A stretch of 64,000 bases of DNA. Origin: Nocardia salmonicida NBRC 13393 (lineage in GTDB: Bacteria; Actinomycetota; Actinomycetes; Mycobacteriales; Mycobacteriaceae). The notes under the pieces were generated by a model that was given only the letters and a program-made list of their open reading frames with translations, searched no databases and was not told where the DNA came from. The first letter of the stretch is position 1, and every line of letters begins with the position of its first letter. Positions 40,006 to 48,315 of the stretch are shown piece after piece. The stretch lies in the NCBI RefSeq assembly GCF_001613085.1, contig NZ_BDBR01000016.1:141486-205485 (forward strand). The letters are read 5' to 3'. The position numbers were made by a program, and so were the translations under genes.

Positions 40006-40467
40006 CTACGCCTCGACGGACTCGCTGGCGCGATCCTTGCTCAGCGCGACGGTCTCGTCGGTGGTCAGCCCCTGCTGCTTGGCCAGCAGATCGCGGATCT
40101 CGATGAGCAGTTCGGTCTCGGTGGGCTCGGCGTCTTTGGTGGTGCCGAACTTGTTCTTCAGCGACTTCATCGGCAGCATCAGCACGAAGTAGAGAACCGC
40201 GGCGACCATGAAGAAGTCGATGAACGCGGTGATGATCGGGCCGAACGCGATGAAGGTCGCCGGCTTGTCGGCGATCAGCTGAACGCCGAGGCCCAGTTCA
40301 TTGGTCGAACCGAACACCGCGAGCAGCGGATTGATGAGCCCCTTGCTGAACGAGGTGACCACCGCGGTGAACGCGGTACCCATCACGACCGCGACCGCGA
40401 GGTCGATGACGTTCCCGCGCATCAGGAAATCTTTGAACCCACCGAAAACGGACTTGATACCGAGCAT
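40006..40467 (-). CDS. mscL: large-conductance mechanosensitive channel
   Basis: Homopentameric emergency-release channel opened by membrane tension. The 153 residues contain the amphipathic N-terminal helix (FGGFKDFLMRGNVIDLAVAVVMGTAFTAVV, including the gate-lining RGNVIDLAVAVV), a periplasmic loop, the second helix (FGPIITAFIDFFMVAAVLYFVL) and a charged cytoplasmic bundle (ETELLIEIRDLLAKQ). ATG 40467 is preceded by GAGGAG. The 279 bases on its 5' side up to the end of the next gene hold nothing I recognise. Confidence 0.96.
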   Translation of the reverse strand: MLGIKSVFGGFKDFLMRGNVIDLAVAVVMGTAFTAVVTSFSKGLINPLLAVFGSTNELGLGVQLIADKPATFIAFGPIITAFIDFFMVAAVLYFVLMLPMKSLKNKFGTTKDAEPTETELLIEIRDLLAKQQGLTTDETVALSKDRASESVEA

Positions 40468-40746
40468 CGAACATCTACTCCTCAGACTGGCTATCGACAA
40501 ACGGCCATGTTAAAGATCAGTCGCTCGGCATGGCGAATTCGTAGCAACGCCCGAGCGATCCGCTCCCAGTATCAATTCCAGCCGCCCGCCCCGCTACTCG
40601 AACGACCACCGATCCTGGATTCGCCTACCCCGCCCTGGAATTCAGGTACCCGATGGGATGCCGTGCGAAGCAGATCGACCGAAGGGCTCGACGCCCAGGA
40701 GTGTCGAGCCTCACGTTTACCGGGCGAGGAGCGGGTCGAGCAGTCC

Positions 40747-41481
40747 TCAGGAGCGGCGGGCGAAGGAGCCGGGGCCTGCCTGGTCGCGGGGTTTGACGAC
40801 GATGGTGTCGAGGTTGACGTGGGGCGGGCGGGTGGCCACGAAGCCGACGATTTCGGCGATGTCCTCGGCGTAGAGGGGGTCGATGCCCTCGTAGACCTTG
40901 GCGGCGCGGTCGGCGTCGCCGTCGAAGCGGACCAGCGAGAACTCGGTTTCCACGGCTCCGGGGGCGATCTCGGTGAGGCGGACCGGTTGGCCGAGGAGTT
41001 CGCCGCGCAGGGTGCGGTGGGCAACGGCCTGGGCGTGCTTGGCGGAGGTGTAGCCGGAGCCGTTGTCGTAGGTCTGCAGGGCGGCGATGGAGGTGATGGT
41101 GACAATCAGGCCGTCGCCGGAGGCGATCAGTTTCGGCAGCAGGGCCTTGGTCACGCGCAGGGTGCCGACGACGTTGGTCTCCCACATCCAGCGCCAGTCG
41201 TCGAGGTCGGCGTCGAGGACGGTGGCCAAGCCTTTCGCGCCGCCCGCGTTGTTGACCAGCACGTCGACGTGGTCGATCGCGTCGGTGAACGCGCGCACCG
41301 ATTCCTCGGAGGTGACGTCGAGTTCGAGCGCGGTGCCGCCGATCTCGGCGGCGAGGCTTTGCACCCGGTCGAACCGACGGGCGCCCACATAGACGTGATA
41401 GCCCTGTTCGGCCAGTTCTCGGGCGGTGGCTTCACCGATTCCCGAGCTGGCTCCGGTGACGACAGCGGTGCGAATGCTCAT
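40747..41481 (-). CDS. short-chain dehydrogenase/reductase (Rv0484c-like)
   Basis: A 244-residue classical SDR. The cofactor motif TGASSGIG is near residue 8, VLVNNAGG follows, and the catalytic Ser-Tyr-Lys are in ITSIAAL and GYTSAKHA. The family includes the serine/3-hydroxy acid dehydrogenase YdfG group, suggested by DITSEE-like LDVTSEESV and by APGAVETEF. ATG 41481 lies eight bases after TAAGAT on the minus strand, a near-leaderless promoter. Position relative to lprQ and ROK matches Rv0484c. Confidence 0.92.
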   Translation of the reverse strand: MSIRTAVVTGASSGIGEATARELAEQGYHVYVGARRFDRVQSLAAEIGGTALELDVTSEESVRAFTDAIDHVDVLVNNAGGAKGLATVLDADLDDWRWMWETNVVGTLRVTKALLPKLIASGDGLIVTITSIAALQTYDNGSGYTSAKHAQAVAHRTLRGELLGQPVRLTEIAPGAVETEFSLVRFDGDADRAAKVYEGIDPLYAEDIAEIVGFVATRPPHVNLDTIVVKPRDQAGPGSFARRS

Positions 41482-41571
41482 GGTGGTCGATCTTATTCGC
41501 CCCGGATTTGCGGGCGCCATGGCTCCGATCACGGTGAGGTCAGACGCAGCACTGCCGATTAACCTGTCGGT

Positions 41572-42390
41572 ATGGCTATTCGCGACGCTGTCAGTGCCGA
41601 TGGAACGAGGATCGTCTACCAGGTGAGCGGTACCGGTAGACCGCTGGTGCTGTTGCACGGGTGGGCGGGGAATCTGCGCTGCTGGGGTGCTGCCACGGCT
41701 GATCTGGCCGAGCGATACCGGGTGATCGCGGTCGACCTGCGCGGGCACGGGTACTCCGACGATCCCGGCGCGGGTTATGACGATCCGAAGGCGTGGGCCG
41801 GCGATGTGGCCGCGGTGCTGGCCGCCGAGGGCATCGACTCCGGCGCGGTGCTGCTCGGCTGGTCCTACGGTGGGATCGTCGCCACCGACTACCTCGCCAC
41901 ATACGGCACCTCGGCTGTCGCGGGTGTCGTCTACTGCGGTGCGCCCGCCCATATCGGTCGCGATGTGCCCGGTGCGGCTCCCGGGCCCTCGATGGAGAAG
42001 GCGATTCCAGGGGTGTTCGACGAGGCCGCCGGGCGCGCGGTGCGCGCGTTCTCGGTATTCGGCAATGCCAATACCGGGCCGGGCGCGGACAAGGGCGTCG
42101 ACGCGCAGCGGTTGTTCGGCGGCAGTCTCGCGACCCCGCCTTCGGTACGCAAGGCGCTGTTCTACCGCACGATCGACAACACCGAAACGCTGCGCGCCCT
42201 GGATGTTCCGGTGCTCGTGCTGCACGGCACCGACGACCCGGTGGTCCCGGCGGCCAACGGTCAGTACATCCTCGACAATGCCCCTGACGCCCGCGGTTCC
42301 TTCTGGGAAGGGGCCCAGCACGGGCTCTTCATCGAGGACCGCCCGCGCTTCTTTGCCGAGGTCAGCGCGTTTATCGACGCGCTGAAGTGA
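41572..42390 (+). CDS. alpha/beta hydrolase (haloperoxidase-like)
   Basis: A 272-residue hydrolase of the non-haem haloperoxidase/esterase group. LVLLHGWAGNLRCW forms the oxyanion hole, DLRGHGYSDDP follows, the nucleophile is in GWSYGG near residue 107, and the late acid and His are in HGTDDPVVP and GAQHGLFIED. TAACCT (41560-41565) lies six bases before ATG 41572, another leaderless start, and the gene shares a short divergent promoter region with the SDR gene. The substrate is unknown. Confidence 0.9.
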   Translation: MAIRDAVSADGTRIVYQVSGTGRPLVLLHGWAGNLRCWGAATADLAERYRVIAVDLRGHGYSDDPGAGYDDPKAWAGDVAAVLAAEGIDSGAVLLGWSYGGIVATDYLATYGTSAVAGVVYCGAPAHIGRDVPGAAPGPSMEKAIPGVFDEAAGRAVRAFSVFGNANTGPGADKGVDAQRLFGGSLATPPSVRKALFYRTIDNTETLRALDVPVLVLHGTDDPVVPAANGQYILDNAPDARGSFWEGAQHGLFIEDRPRFFAEVSAFIDALK

Positions 42391-42509
42391 ATGCGACGCA
42401 CCCCACCGGCTCTGAATCGGAAATGTTTCAGAAACATGTCCGAGGCAGGTGAGGGCGACTTACTCTGAGCTCGACGGCCTTGTCCCGCGGCCGGGCATGG
42501 AGGTGGCGC

Positions 42510-43523
42510 ATGAGCGTCTTGACGCGTTGTGTGCTGGTTCTCGCGGCGGCCTTGACGTGCGCTGCTCCGGTGGCCGGAGCGAGCCCGCCTTCCGACGCCA
42601 CGCGGCTGATCTCCGTCGCGCCCGGTCCCGGCCGGGTCGTCGAGCTGGTGGTGCACTCCGCCGCCATGGCGAAGTCGGTGACCGTGGCGGTGTTGCCCGC
42701 GCCCGATGGCACGGCGAAGGCGCCGGTGCTGTATCTGCTCAACGGCGTCGACGGTGGCGTCGGTCCCACCGGTGAATGGCGCGACGGCGGCAACTGGCTC
42801 ACCCGCACCGACGCCGATGCCTTCTTCGCCGACAAGCAGGTCACCGTCGTGATGCCGATCGGCGGCGCGGGCAGCTACTACGCCGACTGGCGGGCCGACG
42901 ATCCCGTCCTCGGTCGTCAGCGCTGGACCACCTTCCTCACCCGCGAATTGCCCCGCGTCATCGACGCCGAGTTCCAGGGCGACGGTGTCAATGCCGTCGC
43001 GGGGGTGTCGATGGCGGGCACCGCGGCCTTCCAGCTGGCGCTCGCGGCACCCCAGCTCTACAAGGCCGTCGGCTCCTACAGTGGCTGCGTCTCCACCAGT
43101 GGTCCACAGGGCCACGCCATCGTCAATACCGTTGTCTCCGGTCAGAACGGCGACCCTGTGAACATGTGGGGACAACCCGGCGACCCCCTCTGGGCTGCCA
43201 ACGATCCCTTTCTGCACGCCGAGCGCCTGCGCGGCCTCGCCATCTACGTCTCCTCCGGGACCGGTCTTCCCGGTGGGCTCGACACCGTCGACGGACCTGG
43301 GCTACACGGTGATTCGATGAAGCTGGTGGACCAGCTGATCGTCGGCGGCGCCCTCGACGCGGTCACCGGCCTGTGCACACAACAGCTCGCCACCCGCTTC
43401 CACGACCTGGCCATCCCCGCCACAATCGACTTGCGCCCCAACGGAACTCACTCCTGGGGCTATTGGCGCGACGACCTCCGTCACTCCTGGCCGCTGTTCG
43501 CCGCGGCCCTGCGGGTCGGCTGA
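42510..43523 (+). CDS. secreted mycolyltransferase-like esterase, copy 1
   Basis: A 337-residue exported protein of the antigen 85/esterase D fold. It has a signal peptide (MSVLTRCVLVLAAALTCAAPVAGASP), and the mature part shows PVLYLLNGVDGG, RWTTFLTRELPRVI, which parallels the ETFLTSELP of Ag85, and the nucleophile GVSMAG with Ser167. The late His lies in RPNGTHSWGYW. Mycolyltransferases attach mycolic acids to arabinogalactan or trehalose in the outer envelope. ATG 42510 has GGAGGT upstream. It is the first of a tandem pair with the gene at 43911. Confidence 0.87.
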   Translation: MSVLTRCVLVLAAALTCAAPVAGASPPSDATRLISVAPGPGRVVELVVHSAAMAKSVTVAVLPAPDGTAKAPVLYLLNGVDGGVGPTGEWRDGGNWLTRTDADAFFADKQVTVVMPIGGAGSYYADWRADDPVLGRQRWTTFLTRELPRVIDAEFQGDGVNAVAGVSMAGTAAFQLALAAPQLYKAVGSYSGCVSTSGPQGHAIVNTVVSGQNGDPVNMWGQPGDPLWAANDPFLHAERLRGLAIYVSSGTGLPGGLDTVDGPGLHGDSMKLVDQLIVGGALDAVTGLCTQQLATRFHDLAIPATIDLRPNGTHSWGYWRDDLRHSWPLFAAALRVG

Positions 43524-43910
43524 ACCTGCCGTCTGCTCGCAGGCCGCGTCAGCCCGCTGGTTCGGCGCTGATCATGAGGTGCGAATAACTTTGCATGCTT
43601 GTTGTGTCATATTTCGCAATTCGCGGAATAGGTCGAACGGGTCCGACCGGTCTATTTCCGCCGATGAAATCGGGCAACGGTGTGCGAGGATGAGGCATAA
43701 CAGCGCAGGTAGGGTCGGTGATGTGATTGGTCTGCGGTGCCTATGTGATCGGCCCGTGATTGTTCTGGGTAACCAAGGAGAATGAACGTACAGATTTCGG
43801 GTAAATCTTCTAGGAATCGTCACAGACTTCCGCTGAGATCGTGTGTAGCGTTCTGGAATGTCGTTGGATCGTATGTGGAGAAGAGGATTCGGCGTCGAGA
43901 ACGGAGTTCG
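43524..43910 (+). other. intergenic region between the two mycolyltransferase-like genes
   Basis: 387 bases without a convincing gene, richer in A+T than its flanks. It contains an imperfect dyad ATTTCGC-AATT-GCGGAAT around 43610-43630 and a weaker one further on. An AAGGAG at 43775-43780 stands one base before an in-frame ATG (43782), too close to be a normal start. The second gene probably has its own promoter here. Confidence 0.5.
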
Positions 43911-44900
43911 ATGATGTTCGGTCGAGCAGTGGGCGCACGGGTTGTAGTGGCCGTGTCGGTCGTGTTGGCCGGTTTTGTGGTCGGGGCGCCCGCGGGCGCG
44001 GAGCCGACAGCGCGGATCGAGGATCAGCGGGTCGAGCCGGATCGCACCATCGATGTGGGCGTGTACTCGCCGGCGATGGACATCGTCACCAGGGTGCGGG
44101 TGTTGCGGGCCGCGGATCCGAATGCGCCCGCGCCGACGCTGTATCTGCTCAACGGAGTCGGCGGGGGCAGCGACGGCAACTGGCTGGATCGAACCGATGT
44201 CGTCGAGTTCTTCAAGGACAAACAGGTCAATGTGGTGATCCCGTTCGGCGGTGCCGGTAGCTATTTCGCGGACTGGAAAACCGACGATCCGGTGCTCGGC
44301 AAGCAGCGGTGGACCACGTTCCTCACCAAGGAACTTCCGCCCGTGATCGACAAGGAGTTCGACGGCACCGGCGCCAATGCCATTGCCGGACTGTCGATGG
44401 CGGGGACCTCGGTGTTCCAGCTCGCGCTCTCCGAGCCCGGGCTGTACCGGGCGATCGGCTCCTACAGCGGGTGCGTGCGCACGAGTGATCCACGCGGACA
44501 AGCGATCGTGCGAACGGTGGTGGGCAGCAGGCTCGGCAACGCGGCCAATATGTGGGGCCCGCCCACCGATCCCGAGTGGTCGGACAACGACCCGTACCTG
44601 CACGCGGAATCGTTGCGCGGCACCGACGTCTACATCTCCTCCGGCACCGGCATCCCCGGTCCGTACGACAACATCTTCGCCCAGGGCGACCCGGCGCAGA
44701 TGACCATGCAGTTGCTGTTCGGCGCCGGGCTCGAGGCCGTCACGAATCTGTGCACCCAGCAGCTGCGCGATCGGCTGCAAACGCTCGGCATCCCCGCCAC
44801 GGTGGACATGCGCCCCAACGGCACCCACTCGTGGGGCTACTGGGAGCAGGACATGCACAAATCGTGGCCCGTGTTCGAGGCAGCGCTGCACCGGGCGTGA
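43911..44900 (+). CDS. secreted mycolyltransferase-like esterase, copy 2
   Basis: A 329-residue paralogue of the preceding gene with the same blocks in the same order: signal peptide (MMFGRAVGARVVVAVSVVL), TLYLLNGVGGG, IPFGGAGSYFADW, QRWTTFLTKELPPVI, the nucleophile GLSMAG with Ser162, GSYSGCV, and RPNGTHSWGYW carrying the His. ATG 43911 is chosen because a signal peptide begins there and GGAG lies just upstream; the frame is open from 43782, which would place 43 charged residues before the signal. Tandem duplication is clear. Confidence 0.88.
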   Translation: MMFGRAVGARVVVAVSVVLAGFVVGAPAGAEPTARIEDQRVEPDRTIDVGVYSPAMDIVTRVRVLRAADPNAPAPTLYLLNGVGGGSDGNWLDRTDVVEFFKDKQVNVVIPFGGAGSYFADWKTDDPVLGKQRWTTFLTKELPPVIDKEFDGTGANAIAGLSMAGTSVFQLALSEPGLYRAIGSYSGCVRTSDPRGQAIVRTVVGSRLGNAANMWGPPTDPEWSDNDPYLHAESLRGTDVYISSGTGIPGPYDNIFAQGDPAQMTMQLLFGAGLEAVTNLCTQQLRDRLQTLGIPATVDMRPNGTHSWGYWEQDMHKSWPVFEAALHRA

Positions 44901-44994
44901 CAGCAACCGCGCTGTCCGAAATCCGCTCGCGCTCCGGCGCCGGATCGGGCAGGCTCGACCGCGACAAGTCCGTGAGCTCACTCACGAAGACGCT

Positions 44995-46410
44995 GTGACA
45001 GCCGTCACCGAACCCGGTAGGGGTAACGGTGGCGGCGTCGCGGCGTGCACACTGGAAGGTGTGAGCCAGCGTCATCCCGAACTCTTGCCCCATCGCATCG
45101 CGGTGCTATCGGTGCATACCTCGCCGCTGGCGCAGCCCGGCACCGGGGACGCGGGCGGGATGAATGTCTACGTGCTGCAGACCGCGCTCGAGCTGGCCAA
45201 ACGGGGCACCGAGGTGGAGATCTTCACCCGCGCGACCTCGTCGGAGCTGCCGCCGGTCGCCGAGGCCGGACCCGGCGTGATCGTGCGCAACGTGGTCGCG
45301 GGCCCGTTCGAGGGACTCGACAAGCACGAGCTGCCCACCCAGCTGTGTCCGTTCACCGCCGAGGTACTGCGTCAGGAAGCGCGCCACCTGCCCGGCTACT
45401 ACGACCTCGTGCACTCGCACTACTGGCTCTCCGGCCAGGTCGGTTGGCTCGCGCGCGATCGCTGGCGGGTGCCGCTGGTGCACACCGCGCACACCCTCGC
45501 CGCGGTGAAGAACGCCGCGCTGGCCGAGGGCGATACCCCCGAGCCCGAAACCAGGGTGATCGGCGAGAAGCAGGTGATCGCCGAGTCCGATCGGCTCGTC
45601 GCCAACACCGGTGACGAAGCCCATCAGCTCGTCGACCTCTACGGCGCCTCACCCGACCGCATCGACGTGGTGCCCCCCGGCGCCGACCTGACCCGATACC
45701 GCCCCGGCGACAAGCTCGCCGCACGCACCGAACTCGGTCTGCGCACCGACGACCAGATCGTCGCGTTCGTCGGCCGGATCCAGCCGCTCAAGGCCCCCGA
45801 TGTGCTCGTGCGGGCCGCGGCCGAGCTCCTGAGCCGTGATCCGAGCCGCAGGCTGCGTGTGCTGATCGTGGGCGGGCCGTCCGGTACCGGGCTGGCCAAG
45901 CCGCACGCGCTGATCGAACTGGCCGCCGATCTCGGCATCGCCGACCGGGTCACGTTCCTGCCGCCGCAGCCCGCCGACAAGCTCGTGCAGGTGTATCGCG
46001 CGGCCGACGTGGTCGCGGTGCCCAGCTACAACGAATCCTTCGGCCTGGTCGCCATCGAGGCACAGGCCAGCGGCACTCCGGTGCTCGCCGCCGATGTCGG
46101 CGGTCTCGGCACCGCGGTTCGCAACCACGAATCCGGCCTGCTGGTGCCGGGGCATCGCACGCCCGACTGGGCCGACGCGCTGGCCGCCCTGCTCGACGAT
46201 CCCGACCGGCTGACCCGTATGGGCGCGACCGCCGTCGAGCACGCGAGCCGGTTCTCCTGGGCGCACACCGCCGACGGGCTGCTCGACAGCTACGCTGCCG
46301 CGATGGCCGGATTCCGCGCCGAACGCGGACCGATCGCCCTGCACGCGGGCGAGACAGGTCAGGCCAGATCGCGGGCGCTGTGGCGGCGCCGGACGGGAGC
46401 ACGCAGGTGA
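44995..46410 (+). CDS. mshA: D-inositol-3-phosphate glycosyltransferase
   Basis: Transfers GlcNAc to inositol-3-phosphate, the first step of mycothiol synthesis. The GT-B fold shows the N-terminal VHTSPLAQPGTGDAGGMNVYV, VRNVVAGPFEGLDKHELPTQLC and HSHYWLSGQVGWLARDRW, and in the C-terminal half the FVGRIQPLKAPD and YNESFGLVAIEAQASGTPVLA nucleotide-sugar motifs. The start is uncertain: GTG 44995, or GTG 45061 which lies seven bases after CACACT and begins closer to the conserved core. The stop overlaps the YbjN gene by four bases, as in Rv0486-Rv0487. Confidence 0.95.
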   Translation: MTAVTEPGRGNGGGVAACTLEGVSQRHPELLPHRIAVLSVHTSPLAQPGTGDAGGMNVYVLQTALELAKRGTEVEIFTRATSSELPPVAEAGPGVIVRNVVAGPFEGLDKHELPTQLCPFTAEVLRQEARHLPGYYDLVHSHYWLSGQVGWLARDRWRVPLVHTAHTLAAVKNAALAEGDTPEPETRVIGEKQVIAESDRLVANTGDEAHQLVDLYGASPDRIDVVPPGADLTRYRPGDKLAARTELGLRTDDQIVAFVGRIQPLKAPDVLVRAAAELLSRDPSRRLRVLIVGGPSGTGLAKPHALIELAADLGIADRVTFLPPQPADKLVQVYRAADVVAVPSYNESFGLVAIEAQASGTPVLAADVGGLGTAVRNHESGLLVPGHRTPDWADALAALLDDPDRLTRMGATAVEHASRFSWAHTADGLLDSYAAAMAGFRAERGPIALHAGETGQARSRALWRRRTGARR

Positions 46411-46901
46411 GCGCCGTTTCACAGATCATCGACGACACGCTGCGCGATCGCGAGATCGAATACACCCGCCACGGTGACGACACGTTCATCGTCGTGCTGC
46501 CGGGTGAGCGCAAGCTGAAGACCACGGTGATGCTGACCGTCGGCAAGCACGGGGTTCGCATCGAATGCTTCGTCTGCCGCAAGTCCGACGAGAACTTCGA
46601 AGGCGTCTACAAATACCTGCTGCGGCGCAACCGCCGCCTCTACGGGGTGGCCTACACCCTCGACAATGTCGGCGACATCTACCTGGTCGGCCGCATGTCC
46701 GCCGAGTCGGTCACCGCCGACGAACTCGACCGCGTCTTCGGCCAGATCCTCGAAGCCGTCGACAACGACTTCAACATGCTGCTCGAGCTCGGTTTCGCCG
46801 AATCCATTCGCAAGGAATGGAAGTGGCGCGTCTCGCGGGGTGAGTCGCTGAAGAATCTGCGCGCCTTCGAGCACATCATCGACGACGCCGACAAGGTCTG
46901 A
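46407..46901 (+). CDS. YbjN domain protein (Rv0487-like)
   Basis: A 164-residue cytoplasmic protein with the YbjN/type III secretion chaperone-like fold (DTFIVVLPGERKLKTTVMLTVGKHGVRIECFVCRK, then YKYLLRRNRRLYGVAYTLDNVGDIYLVGRM). It starts at GTG within the mshA stop (GTGA) and is translationally coupled to it. The close conservation of this pair in Corynebacteriales suggests a link with mycothiol synthesis, not yet defined. A perfect 18-base hairpin ends the operon. Confidence 0.9.
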   Translation: MSAVSQIIDDTLRDREIEYTRHGDDTFIVVLPGERKLKTTVMLTVGKHGVRIECFVCRKSDENFEGVYKYLLRRNRRLYGVAYTLDNVGDIYLVGRMSAESVTADELDRVFGQILEAVDNDFNMLLELGFAESIRKEWKWRVSRGESLKNLRAFEHIIDDADKV

Positions 46902-46906
46902 AAACA

Positions 46907-46946
46907 AAACGATGCCGGACAGGAGAGTTCCTGTCCGGCATCGTTT
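46907..46946. terminator. bidirectional terminator, YbjN / lipase
   Basis: A perfect 18-base stem AAACGATGCCGGACAGGA (46907-46924) with its complement (46929-46946), loop GAGT, with A and T runs at both ends. It sits between convergent genes and should work in both directions. Confidence 0.9.
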
Positions 46947-46952
46947 CTCAGC

Positions 46953-48128
46953 TCAGCAGTTGGTCGGGACCGGTTCGTTGCGGAAACGGGCCTCGACGTA
47001 GTTCCAAGCATCGGGGAAGCCCGCCGCGGCAGCGGTCAGGTGCTCGGAGATCTCGACGGTGGTGAACTGCACCTGCGCACCCGCGCCACACCAGTGGGCG
47101 ACGGACTCGGCGACCGGACCGTACGGGGTCAGGGTGTCGTACTTGCCCTGCCAGATGTAGGTGGGTGCGGTCGGCACGCCCTCGAAGTGCACGAGGCTGT
47201 TCTCGCGCAGCACGCCACGGGCCACCTGGCTGCCCAACAGCTCCTTGGACGCCGCCATCTGGTCGGCGTTGCGCAGGGCGCCGTGGAACAGCAGGAAGCG
47301 ACGGCACGCGTCCTTGGTGAATTCCCGGAACCACAGGCCGTTTTCATTGAGCTGGTCCGACACCGGCACCCGATCGGGGTACTCGCGCTCAATGCCCATC
47401 GCGGCAGCGAAGGCGAGGCCGAAGCCGGGGTGCGGCGCGAAACCCAGTGCGTCGGCCATCAACTCGAGGTCGGCGGGGATGCCACCGGACACCACGGCCG
47501 CGAGCTTGAGCTCCGGCGCGTAGGTGGGCTGCAGTGCGCCCGCCCACGCGGTGGCCATGCCGCCACCGGAGTAGCCGGCGATCGCGACCGGCGAGGAACC
47601 CACACCCAGCTCGGCGACCTTCTGCACGGCCCGCACGCTGTCGAGGGTGACCATGCCGCTGAGCTTGGCCGCACCGTAGGCCACCGTCGGGCCGAGGTAG
47701 TCGGGCACCGAGATCGCCCAGCCGCGCGCCAACGGCAGCATGGCGCCGGGCGCGTCCTGCAGTTCGCCGTTGAACAGCGACTGCGAGGGGTTGCAGCGGG
47801 TGCCGATGGAGTTGATCAGCGCCTGGTAGGACACCAGCGGCGGGTTCTTCACGCCGACCGGCAGCAACACCGTGGTGATGCCCATGATCGCGTTGCCCGC
47901 CGAGTTGGTGGACCGGAAGGCCACCTGGTGTCCTTCGGTGCCCGGGTACATCCAGGTGTCGATGTGGCGGGTCCGCACGACATCGCCGGGTGCCAGCGCG
48001 CTGATGTCAGCCGGTGCGGTGAAGAACGGATCCGGATCCGGCGTCGGATAGAGCGGGTTCGCACCCGCAGGTGCGGCGAACAAGCCCACTGAGAGCAGAC
48101 TCAACACCAATACAGCGATTTTCGACAC
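46953..48128 (-). CDS. secreted LIP-family lipase
   Basis: A 391-residue exported lipase with a signal peptide (MSKIAVLVLSLLSVGLFAAPAGANP), the oxyanion/cap region and the nucleophile elbow IAGYSGGGMATAWAG near residue 190. The acid and His may be in QGKYDTLTPYGP and ISEHLTAAAAG. It belongs to the same LIP family as the enzyme at 1.7-2.8 kb but is clearly a different lineage (GYSGGG instead of GQSQGAG). It is inserted between the mshA-ybjN pair and the ROK gene. It ends at the shared bidirectional terminator. Confidence 0.88.
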   Translation of the reverse strand: MSKIAVLVLSLLSVGLFAAPAGANPLYPTPDPDPFFTAPADISALAPGDVVRTRHIDTWMYPGTEGHQVAFRSTNSAGNAIMGITTVLLPVGVKNPPLVSYQALINSIGTRCNPSQSLFNGELQDAPGAMLPLARGWAISVPDYLGPTVAYGAAKLSGMVTLDSVRAVQKVAELGVGSSPVAIAGYSGGGMATAWAGALQPTYAPELKLAAVVSGGIPADLELMADALGFAPHPGFGLAFAAAMGIEREYPDRVPVSDQLNENGLWFREFTKDACRRFLLFHGALRNADQMAASKELLGSQVARGVLRENSLVHFEGVPTAPTYIWQGKYDTLTPYGPVAESVAHWCGAGAQVQFTTVEISEHLTAAAAGFPDAWNYVEARFRNEPVPTNC

Positions 48129-48245
48129 AGCTTTCCTTCATCAACAGTAGTGCTGCCCAACGAAACGACCCGACCCGTGCAGAAGTATCTAACGAAAACC
48201 GGTGATCTGTACCGACCAGTAGTCAAAGTGTCGCGTGCCACACCT

Positions 48246-48259
48246 TGTGACGCTTCACA
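48246..48259. promoter_or_regulatory. short dyad between lipase and ROK genes
   Basis: TGTGA-CGCT-TCACA has the half-sites of a CRP box but only four spacer bases instead of six, so it is not a canonical CRP site. It may bind another dimeric regulator controlling the divergent lipase and ROK genes. Confidence 0.3.
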
Positions 48260-48315
48260 TCAGCGATGGCCGTAACCGGCGCCGGTCAGGCCCGATGCGG
48301 TAGATAGGAGTGGTG

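Noticed and set aside
43782..43910. N-terminal extension of the second mycolyltransferase-like protein from ATG 43782
   Set aside because: AAGGAG is only one base from that ATG, and the extension would put 43 mostly charged residues before an obvious signal peptide; ATG 43911 is preferred.
48246..48259. CRP site between the lipase and ROK genes
   Set aside because: The half-sites TGTGA and TCACA are separated by four bases, not six, so a CRP dimer would not fit; kept only as a short dyad of unknown meaning.
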